From contig OX596341.1 in NCBI GenBank assembly GCA_951394405.1, positions 248,001 to 312,000 on the forward strand: a stretch of DNA of 64,000 bases, read 5' to 3'. Both the position numbers and the translations under genes were made by a program. How positions within the stretch are numbered: position 1 is the stretch's first letter; every line of letters begins with the position of its first letter. A model generated the notes under the pieces. That model did not search any database and was not told the DNA's origin. It worked only from the letters and a program-made list of their open reading frames with translations. Shown piece after piece: positions 32,670-44,676 of the stretch. Source of the stretch: Coprinellus micaceus. Lineage: Eukaryota > Basidiomycota > Agaricomycetes > Agaricales > Psathyrellaceae.

Positions 32670-35275
32670 CATTCCTGGGGAGCTGACAGCAGGGGTCCCC
32701 GGTAGCTTATGATACGTGGGGATCGACGGAACTTGGAGGAAGCCGGTCGTAGCAGTGATGAGCTGGCGCAATTTACCCTCGATCGGAGGGATAATGGGTG
32801 GAACAGCCTCGATGACGAGAGTGCTAGAAATGCGGATCTTGACTGTTGGGGCCGCCTCTCCGACCGGTCGGATGAGGAGATCGGCGAGCTTGAGGAGGCA
32901 CCAACGAACTTCATGATCGATGTTGGGAAACCTTGTATAACTGGTGAGCAACTATTCAACGAATGGAAGAGAAAAGTACACACAGAGCTATTGGAAGGAA
33001 GAACTCAAGGACACCTCGTTCTTCCCCAACTCACGGTCCCTACGAAGGACATTGAGCCACGAGTCTAGCTCGCCCTGCTTTGACTCCTTCGTTTTCTCAT
33101 TCTCATTCCACTCCTCAATCAGGAGCGACAGCGCCTCCTTGATCGGGTCTTCTGAATCATCTCTCCCATCTGAGCCAGCAATGGCAGGCTGGGGCAAGCG
33201 CTCTTGGGGACGTGCCTCTTCACGGCTGCGAATGCATGGTGGTGATAATCGTCCAGACGTAGTAGCCATTGGAGTACTGAATGAAGAGCGTGAGCGTCAG
33301 GCTAACCCCTCCAGATAGTGAACCTACCGAATTAGCAGTGTTATCGTTGTAACGGAGCTGGTCGATCAAGAATTGACGGACGATACCAGGCGTCTCTCCA
33401 TTCTCGAAGCGAAACCTGACATATTGCCATGATCAAAGCCTAGGGGGAAGGTAGGGTCAGATGGTTCTAATGGCCTAGAGGTAAGCTTGAATTACCTTGC
33501 GGACGAGATATTCTGGGAAGTCGGTGATGTCGTCAGGCTCCGGGACGTACTTGTGCGCGAGTAGATCCTGCGGTGGGTCGTCGGGTCCGTAGCAATATCA
33601 AAGAAAGGATTTAAACCAATGGAAAGGTCCCAAGAAGCCTATTAGTCGGATTGTGCACTGGATACCGAACTCGTCAACATCGCTTCGATCCGGGATAATC
33701 CAGCGAATAGGTATCCGTTCAGGAATATTGGGTAGGCCTTGCCATGCTTCGTGTCCCACAGTCTGTTCTGCGAAGACCACGCTTTCATAGATTCCTGGCA
33801 TCTTCAGCTTCACCACAGCGTTGCCTTCATCGTCTGTCGTGTCGTAGATCCCTGCCTCGATATAGATCTTTAGAACATCGGGTGCCATGCACGGAAGAAG
33901 GGGTTCTTGAGATAGGATGTGAGGACTTCGTCTCTGAATGAGAGCAGGACCGGAGATAAGAGGGATGATCAGAATTTAGCGCTGCGACGACCGGCCTTGG
34001 CTTGTCGCACTTACCGCGTTTTCCAGGTGTCGCGTCGGACTAGTGAGTTCAAAAGAAGACCGTCTGTCTTAGCTTCTGCTTCGTCAAAGATCTCTCTGGT
34101 CACGAATGGCTTGGGGATTACTAGATCGATCAATGAGAACCAGGGAATCGACGAGATGAGGGTAATTTTCGGTTGCAAGTGTTCTGAGGATGAATGTTAG
34201 CTCGCTCTCTTGAACCGGAGTGGAGTGAGAGCGTACGAGGTGCAGCACGGTACGAGCACAACGTCTCGAATGACAACGGAAGGTCACAAACCGAAACTGG
34301 CGCCAATGCGGCCTCACAGCGCACTCGATCGTAGCCAGAACCGCCTTGGTGAGGGCGCTCGACACGATCGCGGTGGGCTCCTCAGCAAGTGCGTGGATGG
34401 CCTGGAAATTTCGTCAACGACTAAACTCAGCCGTGACTTGGGGTACATACCAGCTGAGCAACGTCATCGCTGTCGGGCTGCAATCGAGACACCCGCATGA
34501 AGTCGGGCCGTCAAACTTGCTGATCGAAATCCAAATACGTATCCCTCCGAATGCATTCATAGGCCGCCCCGTTCGTCGTCCATTGTCCATCCCCCGTACA
34601 ATCAGCCGCCTTCCAGTATCAATCAGCCTATCACCTCGGCGGCCTCTGTATCACCTCTGCAGCAGCCTGGGCGGCGGCTTGCCTCGCGAGGTAACTCTTC
34701 GTGTTCCTGCGGACACGCTTGCATTTGGTATTGAGCAGGACTTTGTAACGCTTGAACGGACTCCGGATATCGAGGACTCCGTGACCGTACGGCGCGTCAT
34801 CCGCCTCGTGAATACGGATTGCCATTTCCATTTGACCCTGAAGCAGAATGATAAGGATAGGCCTTCACTGATGTGGGGATGGAGTACTCACCTCGAAGAA
34901 CTTTACTGGCCTGAGGAGCGCCTTGGGAAACATCGTTGTTCCCCATTGCCCCGTGAGCTAGACGTTCTTGTCGCATGGTGATCTCGACGGCCATCTTCTT
35001 GCGGTTGTAAGAAGCTGAGAAGCCGAAGGAAGGGAACCCATTCGCGTATATCCACTGCTCCGCAAACGACCGCAAACTCACTCCGCTGACGTTCCGACAT
35101 GTCCTGAGGAAGGAAGATAGTGCATGGTTCTGCAGCTCCCCGGGACGCGGCTGAGGCCAAGGGAAGTGGTTAACTTTCCGAGCTTGCTGTCGAGGATCCG
35201 GAGGACGAGAGGGGGCTTCAAGTTAATGAAGGGTGGGGTCGCCGCCCCAGAGGGTCCAGGATCTGGGGCTGACAT
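32670..35275 (-). pseudogene. TAF2: TAF2 (TFIID subunit) C-terminal fragment
   Basis: TAF2 is a core TFIID subunit with an M1-aminopeptidase-like fold that contacts promoter DNA. The minus strand, read from 35275, gives the family's C-terminal half in order: LVLRILDSKLGKLTTSLGLS, RSFAEQWIYANGFPSFGFSA, YNRKKMAVEITMRQE, IRIHEADDAPYG and RRNTKSYLARQAAAQAA, a YDRVRCEAA remnant (~34320), GFLGPFHWFKSFL, then PQDLLAHKYVPEPDDITDFP, ENGETPGIVRQFLIDQLRYN, a WLNVLRRDRELGKNEV segment, and HEVRWCLLKLADLLIRPV ending at YHKLPGTPAV. The N-terminal peptidase-like half is absent. Frames change repeatedly and a foreign segment (about 33690-33888) interrupts it. I take it as a truncated duplicate, not the essential gene. 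Confidence 0.82.
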
Positions 35276-35599
35276 GCCGAGGGCAAAAGGTGGAACTATT
35301 GCTGTGGTGGCCTTGAGAAGTCTCTTGAATAGTACCTGGAAGGTGTAGTTGCTGTGGGGTGCGCATTTGGAAGATTCACAGTTGCGGTCGTGAATTAGGC
35401 TCGAAGTGGTGATAGTGGTTCATATTGAAGCAGAAGCGCCCACAGGGCAAGTGGCGGTGTCATGGGAATAGGTAGGTGCGATCACTTTGGGAGTCGGCCT
35501 CAGGATCCCTGCTTGTATCGCGGCATCGACCACTCGAGACGCATAGTTTCCCCCTCATCTCCAATACACGACAATCACGTCTATGCGCTCGTTGATGCA

Positions 35600-36060
35600 C
35601 GGCATATACTTTATGGATCGCCGTTCTGAGGCCCGACGACCAACGACCTCTTGGTACGGGTGAAGCGATAACGTAGCGACGTATAAGTAGAGGCACCTGG
35701 AGGAAGGTATGTAGCTACGCTCGAAGCCTTTATCAACCTGGTCGAGGAGCTGACTCTATTACAGGCTCGCAGGAACGCTCGACGGTATGGTCAACGCTGG
35801 GCAGCGTGAACGACTGGGACGGCGTATTCGCAAGGACAACGCTTTCTGGCAGTTTGGAGTGACGGCGGTTGGCACACCTCGAGGCGCCTAGGAGCGACGA
35901 GAGTCTCATCTGGTGCGCCTTTCCTACACTCGACGTCCGTGCTGGTTCTTCTACGGGTGCTGATTTTAGGAATGGATCGACTCCCGGTGTTGGACAGTAT
36001 GGACAACGAGGACACCAGTCTGCTTAGGAAACAGCGCTTCGGCTCTTGAACAGCTGGCGG
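35600..36060 (+). repeat. Dispersed repeat, copy B
   Basis: Diverged direct copy of 21385-21860: CGCCGTTCTGAGGCCC, GACCTCTTGG, GGTATGTAGCTACGCTCGA, TCGAGGAGCTGACT, GGACAACGCT, GGAGTGACGGCGG, then ACGGGTGCTGATTTT. It lies just upstream of the TAF2 fragment. No protein is recognised. Confidence 0.55.
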
Positions 36061-38693
36061 TGTAGAGTCTATGGTGGGTTCTCTATGTCTCGGGGCCTTA
36101 CGGTGCGTTCTCAACGTAGGTCAGGCTGGCCCAGAACGACCGGAAGAAGTAGGAGCATTCAAATTAACCATCGTACCCGAAATGGGTTCGATAGCCCACA
36201 ATGGATGGTTTCACGGAGCTCTGCGCCAGTTAGAATTGGTGGGCTACATGCCTGGGGAGCTTTTGAAGGTGACCCTATCGTCGAGGTGGACGTCATATTC
36301 CCCGTAAGGCACGATGCCTCCGTCGCTCCGCCTCCTACTGGGAATCCCCACACCTCAAGTGCTGAATTGTCCTTTTTACCGACTCTTTGCTCGCAATCAA
36401 TCCTCAGGAGACTCCTGGCAGGACTCTCCTCACCTAGTATGTGGATCGCGTCGTTTTCAGCTCAGACGCCCCGCCATTCTAACGCCGTTATTCTCAAGTA
36501 GGCGTCTGGTATCGAAATTCTTCACAAAATATGGAAGGACGCCCCCCAGCAAGAATAGATGCACCGACATGGAAAAGAAGGAGGGGATCCAGACGATGGG
36601 CGAAGGTCATGAACACGGTACGAGGGGTTTTTCCCCGGCACTTTCTATCGTGAGCGGTTCGTAGCGTTGTCGTTTCACGTTTTGCTCACACCACCCACAT
36701 TCTCCCAGCCACGTCGGCCAGCAGCCGGTTTGGACCTTACGATGGCATGCGTTTGCTCCCCGAAGCAAAGTACAATGAATATCGATACGCATCCTCGTCT
36801 CGTCACCGTCGTCACTTCATCACCCTCAACTCCCAGACCTAGAGCCTGTTCTGCGTACTCGCTCTGATCTTGCGGCCTTCTCCGAGTTTCTAAGCCATCG
36901 GGAGTTACTCGAGAACCATCATTTCCCGGCGAGTGAGTACTCTTACGCGATACCAGGTATGTGCTCTGACTTCCCGCTATCTAGATGACCATCCGAGATC
37001 TCGTCTTCCGCCATCGGCTTACCAAATCCATCTTGGTAGGCCTGCTGCAAAGGGTCGGATGCGCAATACGTAGTGTTCAAAGGGTAGTGCCATCCCGCAG
37101 GTGGGAATGCGTGTCTCCCCCCGCGGGCTCAGCGTCATCCATACTGACCTCTTCCAACAGGCAGGAAGTGCAGGAAGTGGGAGACGATGGTGCTGGTCCG
37201 GCCTCACTCTTGTTCAAAATACCATCTCCGTTTCGTAAGTGGTCTGAGTTTGGGCTACCTCAGGGACTGAAGCCTTGTCCAGCCATTCACCTGATCGCCC
37301 TTGTCAGCTACGTTGGGTGACAAGACATACGGCCACCACACAAGGTACGCCCTCCTCACCTTCTCCCGAATCGATCATCGTTCTCACCCGTAGTCATCCC
37401 TAGTGGATCTGGAAAGTCGGTACCATCGATGCTCTCCTTCTCAGTATCGGTCACCATGTCCCATTTCGATTTTGACCGACAGATCCAAACATTTCCGCCT
37501 GGAGGTCGCCTCAGTGTGCGACGGTCCCACCATGGTATGGCTGTCACTCCCCCCCTTCAACTCTACATTTCTTTGCGATGCGCTTACACTGACACTATTC
37601 TGTCATTCGTCGTCCAAAGGGTTATAATGGACAACCCCCCTAGTGCCCCCTGATGTGATTAGCGTACTCGTGCACAACTCGCAATAGGGGTTCGCCGCCC
37701 GTTCACATCCTCGCCCACCGGAAACGTATGGGCTTCGAACACACATGACAGGCAAGTAAATATCCTTAGCGAACTAGCCGACGATGGCGCGACGGTGAGC
37801 GGCGTTGGTCGACGAGAGGTCTACTGCGTCATCGTTCTCATCCATAGTCATCCCTAGTGGATCTGGGAAGTCGGTACCATCGATGCTCTCCTTCTCAGTA
37901 TCGGTCACCGTGGCCCAGGGATCCGTCAATGCTACACCTTCGAGCTAATTTGCGTATCCCGACCTCCATGAGTGTCCCGTCTAAATCCGGTCCAGTATCT
38001 CGCTGTCTTTGCTCCTTGTGCTCCTTGGTCCCATACTCATGAAACTCCTTTTTTAGAGCCGCCCAGTTCAAATACAAGGCAGGTCCACCCCGGCTCAAAG
38101 CTCTTAGCTACTTGAACCGAGCCCAAGGATAGCACGGACAAGTTTACGATCGTAGTTCAGGCGGCAAGGGAGACGACCTGCTCTTGAAAGGTCGCGCCAT
38201 TGACCTCAGCCCCAGCTCTCCTCGTTCTTCATTTCGTGGGGATGTCGGGTTCCGTGGAATGAACAAAACGCATGGCGCCTTCACATGAGTCGCCCCATGC
38301 CAAGGCTCAATTTGTATCCCGACAAGGGTGCTGACAGGGACCGGGGTGTGAGATCGAGCGAGAGCTCAGAGTCGACACTCTACGCAGGAGAATAGATCCT
38401 GCGCGTGAGCGATCGAGGTCGAACTGTCGAGGTCGAAACACAGGTGTGGATGACGGTATTCTTTCGGGGCTATGGTGGAGGAAGCACCCCTCCTGGTCAT
38501 TCCTCAGGGGTGGGTACTCGGAACGACATCATAGGCAGCCGCTTTGCCGGCTCAACGTTGCCTAGCCGCGACCGAGTCGATGAACTTCATAAACGGCGAG
38601 TAGATTGTGTCAATAGTCAAGGAGACCCTGTAGGTAAATAGATAATAGATCGTAGAGTCATATTTGCTAAACCGCCCCGTCCATACCTCGCTT
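36061..38693. other. Unassigned; contains a 91-bp direct repeat
   Basis: No gene is supported. About 91 bp at 37376-37466 recur at 37830-37920 with few changes (TAGTCATCCCTAGTGGATCT, TCGGTACCATCGATGCTCTC). Sequences beyond the repeat differ, so it is a local duplication, not a longer element. Confidence 0.55.
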
Positions 38694-39830
38694 TCAATCC
38701 TCCGACGCCCCTTTGCTTCCCTGGTGAGTGGATCGCGTGTTCCGGCGCCCTCTTCTGCGGAGCGTGCTCCAAACGACCCAGGATGGCACACCAGTTTCCG
38801 TCACAGTGAAGTAGTATGTCCCATGTTGAAATGTGCGCTTCTCAGCATCCCTCAATAGAGTCCACCTCCCAGTTTCCACGTCTGGCGCCTCCCACCGCCA
38901 GGACTGGACTTGAGAAGTTTGGGGATCGTAGTGAACGAATAGTGTATCTGTTTGGAGCACTGTGGAAGGAGGGTGAGGCGGTGGCTCCTGAATCTTCCGG
39001 GACGACTTGAAGAGGTAGTAAGTATAACTATCGGGTTTGTTGTGAAATCGGGTGATGCATGGCGGATTTCGAAACGGCTCCGGGCTACCCTGAGGATCTG
39101 TTAGTGGGGTTACATAGTCGAAATCATGAGCCGGCCTCACCCTCACGAGGGATCCCATCGAGGGACCCGAGTTCGCCTGATCCACGCCCGAGCCATTGGC
39201 CACAGAGGGCGTGTCTTGACTGCCTGCTTGGGAGGCCTGGCCTGACCCCGAATCACCCCCGTTATAACTGGGGGAATGGACTTGGACCTCTGCCGGGGCT
39301 CTGCGCGGCATCGCGCTAGCAGAAGGCGGTGGTACTACAGCGCCGACGAGCCCGTGCTGAGAACTGCCCTTGGAGTTGTGGAGTACAGTGCGGCAGACTG
39401 GGAAGGTAATGTCATAGCCGCTGTCGAACGAGACGCATAAGGAGAAATGACGGCGAGGAAAGGAGGTGAACTTGTTGGGATCTTTCGGCATATGGTGGCG
39501 GGGTTGGGGGTAGTGGTCGTCAGAGAAGTTGAGGATAGGTGATCTCCCGCGTCCCGCTTAACCTGTATGACAGCATGAGCATGAATACAGATCAAGTAGC
39601 AAAGGGAAGGTCAAATCTCCGCACCGTTGGTTGCTTTGTGCCACTTCATGATCACGGGGTGCCAAGTCTGGCGTCGGCCTGCCCCAAAACTTCCAGACCG
39701 AAATTTCACGCTTGGTCACGGCCGCGGAGAGAACCACTAAGAGTTTACAAGGAAATGCATGAATGAGAAAGGCGCCTCGCTTGATAGCCCTCGCTTGGAT
39801 TTGCTGCTTGATGTCGTAGTAGTCGATCAT
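38694..39830 (-). CDS. Hypothetical protein, Pro/Ser-rich
   Basis: The main frame (39491-38694) codes 265 residues, beginning MPKDPNKFTSFPRRHFSLCV with a SFDSGYDITFPVCRTVL strand-rich start. A disordered Gly/Ser/Pro middle follows, then a Trp-rich end (VQSWRWEAPDVETGRW, PSWVVWSTLRRRGRR). An upstream frame (39830-39560, DYYDIKQQIQARAIKRGAF) is probably a first exon, since it ends near a plausible donor. No domain is recognised. The gene could be intact or truncated at its 3' end. Confidence 0.4.
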
Positions 39831-40099
39831 GATGTTGAGGAGGGCAAGCCTGCAGCGATCACGTCATCTCCGGCTATCACGGACCTGATATGATCACCAC
39901 TCGGCTATTCCTTGAATCGTGCCTTGACCTTTCTCGTCGTCAACCCTGGTGTTGAGGGGCTGCACCACAAATACCCATTGTTTCTTCTGGTCTATCTCAC
40001 TATGTATGTGCATATAAATGCTTTCCTCCTCTGTCCCGGGTTTTTTCTGAGTCTTGTCTTCTAAATCAATCGAATCGTTACCCAACTTCCACGACTGCT

Positions 40100-40958
40100 A
40101 TGCCGCGAGGAAAAAATTGGTATGTGGCACGAACTTTTCATCCCGGTGAATGCGTCGCTCATGTAAACCCAAGGATCCTGAAACTGCAGCCAAATTCAGA
40201 ACGTCCCGTCACACCAGCTGCGCCTATCCGGATTACCAGTTCCTGCGTTGCCTTGGTCCAGCCTGACGATGCACCGGAATCTGGTCGCGTCATCCTTGAG
40301 TTGAGCGGTGAGGCGACCAGGGGTTGCCGTATGGCCATCTCATCTTTCATTAAGCATGTGGTATGTGTCCCTAGCGTCGCGTTACGCTCCCTTTCTGATA
40401 ATCCTCTCGCTGCCCTCAGTGTGAGCACGACGAACCCGGAATCGAACTGGATCAAGGGAAACCCTACACTTTTCGTGCGAATGGTCCATTGTTCGTATCC
40501 CGCGTTTCCCTCTCGAAATTTAGCTGATCCTTTGCTGTAGCTCCCTTCAGGTTACTGGCTACTACAAACTTCCCAAGCCCTCTCGCACTCATCGACGACC
40601 AGCTCCCATTCAGTCGACCAGGTCATACCCTCTTCAGTCACCCCCTACCAACAATTTGGCGATTCAAAAGAACGCGCCCGCGTCGATTGGAGCTCACAGA
40701 ACCTCACTCCCTACGGCCATCCCGAAAGTCCCCACAGGGGACAGGAAGAAGACAACCGGTCGCAGCGCTGGCTCCGCCTCAAAGGTCCGGGTCACCGGAA
40801 ACCTGCCGACTAGAGGTACAAAGCCCGTGTTGAATGCTGGAGCCGTACCCCCGGCGTTCAGGAAACCCCACCACCCTCAGGGGGGTTCTGCATCGGTGGC
40901 GCCACGACTGCCAGTTTCAGGCGGGAACGCTACAAATCCTTACCACCCCACCGTGTAG
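40100..40958 (+). CDS. Nucleoplasmin-like (NPL) domain protein
   Basis: Three exons, 40100-40360, 40420-40494 and 40551-40958, join in frame across introns of 59 nt (GTATGT..CTCAG) and 56 nt (GTATCC..TTCAG), giving 247 residues. Residues about 6-118 follow the nucleoplasmin-like fold of FKBP39/46-type histone chaperones: WYVARTFHPGE start, paired strands ending GRVILELS, the MAISSFIKHVCEH turn, and the closing GKPYTFRANGPLFVTGYYKL strand pair. The remainder is Pro/Ser/Lys-rich and basic, and no FKBP domain follows. NPL proteins form pentamers and bind histones; the basic tail (classic members are acidic) is unusual. The gene looks intact. The fold call is by pattern only. Confidence 0.65.
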
Positions 40959-41756
40959 GACAATCACATGAGTAGTGCCACTCTGGAGAAGGTGCCCGTT
41001 TAGTTTACAGCACTCGGTCCCGAAATTGAACCACAACAATATATCAATGCCTTCCAACGAATTCCAACCGTAGCCGGTAGCCTTCTATAATTGTATGGGA
41101 AATAATTAAATGGAAATTCAGCCGCCGCCCAATTGACCAGAGATATCGAACTCACCCTTTGATCAATCGATCACGACCGGGACCAGCTGCAGTCTCTCGA
41201 TACGGAATGGAGTCTCCTTAATTCAAGCAGGCCCTAGGCCCTAGGTGACGGAGGCGATGACAATGTATGGTGATGAACATCTCCCAGCACAATGGGGGCG
41301 GAACAGACGGAAGCTCACTGAGGTAAATTGGGTCTCGGCGGCCCGGCTGGAGCGAGGGTATGAGGTTGAATATGTCGAGTTCGAGGGTTTCGGTGTAACA
41401 ATGAATGGGCAGTGGCCGAATACCGTCAGCATTCATCGTCGAATCTCCCTCTGTACTCGAGCGGAGGCATCGTTCAAGAGGAGCAAAGTCCATGGTCCAG
41501 CGTGTAATTGCACTGTTTCGCAAATCCGTTGAGTACTAAGATATCAAGGTACGCATTTTGAAATCCCTTCCGAATGTTTCGCTGCTATGACATGAGAGGG
41601 CGAGTGCGTCTAGTGAAGATGAATATGGTGGATACAACCGGCGTCGCTGAGAAAATATGTGCTTGAAGTTCACGGCACTAACCTGGGTGCCGGCGATTGA
41701 CCAGCCGTTGGCGCGGTATGGTGATAAAACAACGATTCGACCCCCTCGCGTTCTTC
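40959..41756. other. No gene recognised
   Basis: AT-richer spacer with short frames on both strands (41218-41532) that mirror each other and show no domain. Confidence 0.4.
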
Positions 41757-41921
41757 AGGCTGGTCGTTGGCGGAAGCGAAATGGCTTCCCTGGAGCTGTT
41801 CGCAAAGCATGGAGGCGGAGTTGAGTGCCTGACGGCGGGATTCTACGGCAACCAGGTCGAAGGTGTGCATTTCCATTCGCTCCCAGCACGCCCGGGTGAA
41901 CTGTTCCACCTATCGTTACTG
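41757..41921 (+). pseudogene. LRR/F-box-like gene fragment (copy 2, inverted)
   Basis: Encodes LVVGGSEMASLELFAK, a GGGVECLTAGFYGNQVEG block and FHSLPAR, matching the minus-strand frame at about 51770-51895 with a 3-bp deletion and several substitutions. Only this central piece is present, so it is a fragment. Confidence 0.75.
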
Positions 41922-41987
41922 TAGTATCTCCAAATCCAAAGGATCCTAACATGCAGATGTTATTGTGAAATATATGGCCACCCACAT

Positions 41988-43530
41988 CTACGAAGGAATA
42001 CCCTCAGTGAAGTGTGGGCCGAGTACAGAGTGGTCGCAAATAAGGCACCTCCGCCTCCTTCGAAAATGTGGTGTTACCCAGTCACACCACGGGGGGAGTC
42101 TTCTCGACCTGGCGAAGCCTGGCTCCCTGATGAAGGAGAGAGAGTATGCTGAAGGGGAGGCCGGGATGCCGATGCACGACGCTGGAGATGACCTGGCACG
42201 AGCCACTCGAGTAATTGCATCCAACTTTTGTTGAGGCCTTAAAGTCGCCACGCTAACCATGCCCCTCGTTGCTCCATCTGGAAGGACTTTCTTGAAGAGC
42301 TGGTCTGGCTCGATCGTGCAAATCTCGATCGGAACAACCTCGAGTTTGTCGCCTTCCCTTAAGATAACACCAGGGAATCTCGGATGATTCAACGTCAAAT
42401 TGTGGACACGCTTGTAATGCTCCTGTGAAGGCGTTAGAAGGAATTTCGAGCTATTCGCGTCAGTGTTGGACATACTGCGATTGTAATCGGCATCCCTTCG
42501 TCGTTCTCAAACACGTAGAGCATCCCATCTCTGTGGAATTCCTTGATCAACCTCCTGGGACCAATTCGACCGCCCTTTTCCTCCCGAATGAGCACTCCAC
42601 GAAAAGCTTTCTTGAGCTTGTTAAGGTCCCTGTCAAACTTACACATTTTCTCCAAAATTCGGATGTCGTGTGTATCACCCCGGTCCTGTCTGTTGTCGCG
42701 GTCGCGCATTTTAGCCTGTAGATCCAACGTCTTCGCCGTAGCCCACGCCGTGTCTATCAATTGGTCCGACTTCCAGGTGGGAGCATGTGAGCGAAGCCTG
42801 TAGACTATCAAACGGCGTATCTCACTCACAATGTGGCGACTGTCGTGTCCACAACAATCAACACCCGTCCAATACTAGCAAGGCGAACGGAATTGCGACG
42901 AGAGCGGTATGTTACCAGACGCGGATCGTGACATAAGTGCGACTGACTGGAAGATCCCTTTCCGTAGTTCAAGGCCCCTGCAGGTCGCACTAGTCAGCTC
43001 GGGCTTCTGGGGGAAATATGCCTTCCCATTTTTCGCGTGCACGCTATTCGATGAGAGTGTGAGGAAAGAGTGATATAACTCTAACTTACGGGAGAGCACG
43101 TACTTGTCGAAGGAATGGCGAACGACCAGCTGCATGAAGGCGAGCAGACTGGATCGTCGAGGTGAATCTTGGCTTTGGATGACGACCTCATTAATCTCTC
43201 TGTGGGTGGGTGGTGTCAGAGGGCGAGTCTTGACAAAACCACAGGCTATACCCACGTAGATGTAATGGGCAAGCCGGCAGTCCTCTTGAACTCTATCACG
43301 GTAACGTTCCTGGGGTCTGGAGATGGCACGTCGGAGTCCCTCAGGCGGACGGGAAACTCGGGTATTGTCAACAAACGATGGCCGAGCTTGCTTAGCAGGG
43401 CAGGGCTTACTGATCGAAAGTCACCGAGTGCTTGGGCTGCGGTGGGATGGGCAAAGCCAATGGCCCCACCATCGTACAGGAAGATGGGGTGCAACGGCTC
43501 AGGAGAGACATTAGCACGAAGGTGATGCAC
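41988..43530 (-). pseudogene. Argonaute N-terminal half (N, L1, PAZ), lacking MID-PIWI
   Basis: Argonautes bind small RNAs and slice or silence targets. The minus strand carries an ArgoN block (VHHLRANVSPEPLHPIF, LYDGG, then IEFKRTAG), then AFMQLVVRHSFDKY, the L1/DUF1785 signature GLELRKGIFQSVALM and GRVLIVVDTTVATL, and a PAZ region (KAFRGVLIREEK, YVFENDEGMPITI, YKRVHNLTLNHPRFPGVI, then EICTIEPDQLFKK and a GATRGMVSVATLRPQ block). After an AYSLSFIREPGF remnant (compare Y-S--FV-EAGM) the frame ends at 41988. Nothing resembling MID or PIWI follows within the window. Short introns are plausible between blocks, but at least one junction (near 42895) does not splice in frame. It is best seen as a truncated copy. 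Confidence 0.75.
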
Positions 43531-44676
43531 CAGCTCGGCTCTCTTCTTCCAGGCGCCTTTGAGGATATCCGGCGTGGAGGCTGTAGGGCTTTAGCACCAC
43601 ACCTTCTCCACAGGGTCCAGAATTGAATTGACTTACAAACTGGCAACAAATGGTAAGTGATGCGCCTAAACAGGGAGGAAAGCTTAACTCGACGAGGAGA
43701 ATCGACGGCAGCGACGAGGGGACACACAGGGTGATCTCGAAACAATTGGTGGTGACTTGACCCCATAGTGCTGCTCTTGCTGGTGGTGCACGGGCCCTTG
43801 CTGTTGCTGGTATCGAGACATGGGGATTGCGAGTTCAGGTTGAACTTGGGGAGCTTCTGTTGGTTGAACGGGGCTCTATTTTTTGGGCGAACCGGGAAAG
43901 GCGCGTGATCTTGGTTGAACCGTCCCACAGCCTGCAAGATACAACGTTTCGAACCAAAATCTGGTCCCTCGATAATCGACCCTTGACCCGTGCAGTGCGC
44001 GTGATCGTATTGGCTCTCAGGTTCGCGATCGGGCCAGCATTCTCCACCCCCACTCTGCAGCCTTCACTCGCCTGGTTTCCAGCCGCACCAAGGCTCATTG
44101 CTTATATCACCTGAGTTACCCGTCCATCAGTTTGTTCTTAACACTGCGCAGGAGACCTCCTGACTGACTTCCTCCCCCTCGTACCTCCCAGCTGCTCGTG
44201 TCGTTTCTTTTTTGAACTGTTCGGGCCCCAGTCATGATCAAATGCAAATACGTATGTAAAGGAGATGACAGATCCTTTTGATTCGATCATGAAAATAAGG
44301 TTTATTGTTCGTTCCAATCTGCTTTAGGAAGGGGTCTAGAACCGAAGTAGGTCCGTTCTCTTATAAAACCCACACCTTGAGGTCAGGTCGTTTGATCCCC
44401 CCTTTTCCCCTTCTACTACGTCATTCCCATACCTCCAGCGTGGCTACCCAGCCACTGGATCCGTCCGATTATGATCGGGTGCGTTGCCTTAAACGTCACC
44501 GATCATGGGCGCTTACTAGCCACTTCCATATGGTCCTCCATCCCCCTCTCTGAGTCCTCCGTGTCTTTCTTCGTCGTTCCCCTCCTCAGAGCTATCGCAA
44601 GACTCAGACGGGTTGGCGTAGAAAGGCTCCGTGGTCCATGCGCGCGGCCCAGGATCCCATCAAAAATGCCCCTCTG
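43531..44676. other. Upstream of the Argonaute fragment; no gene resolved
   Basis: Minus-strand frames up to 43937 may hold further Argonaute 5' exons (Pro/Arg-rich) but no motif is clear. The last 300 bp before 44677 are CT-rich, as fungal promoters often are. Confidence 0.35.
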
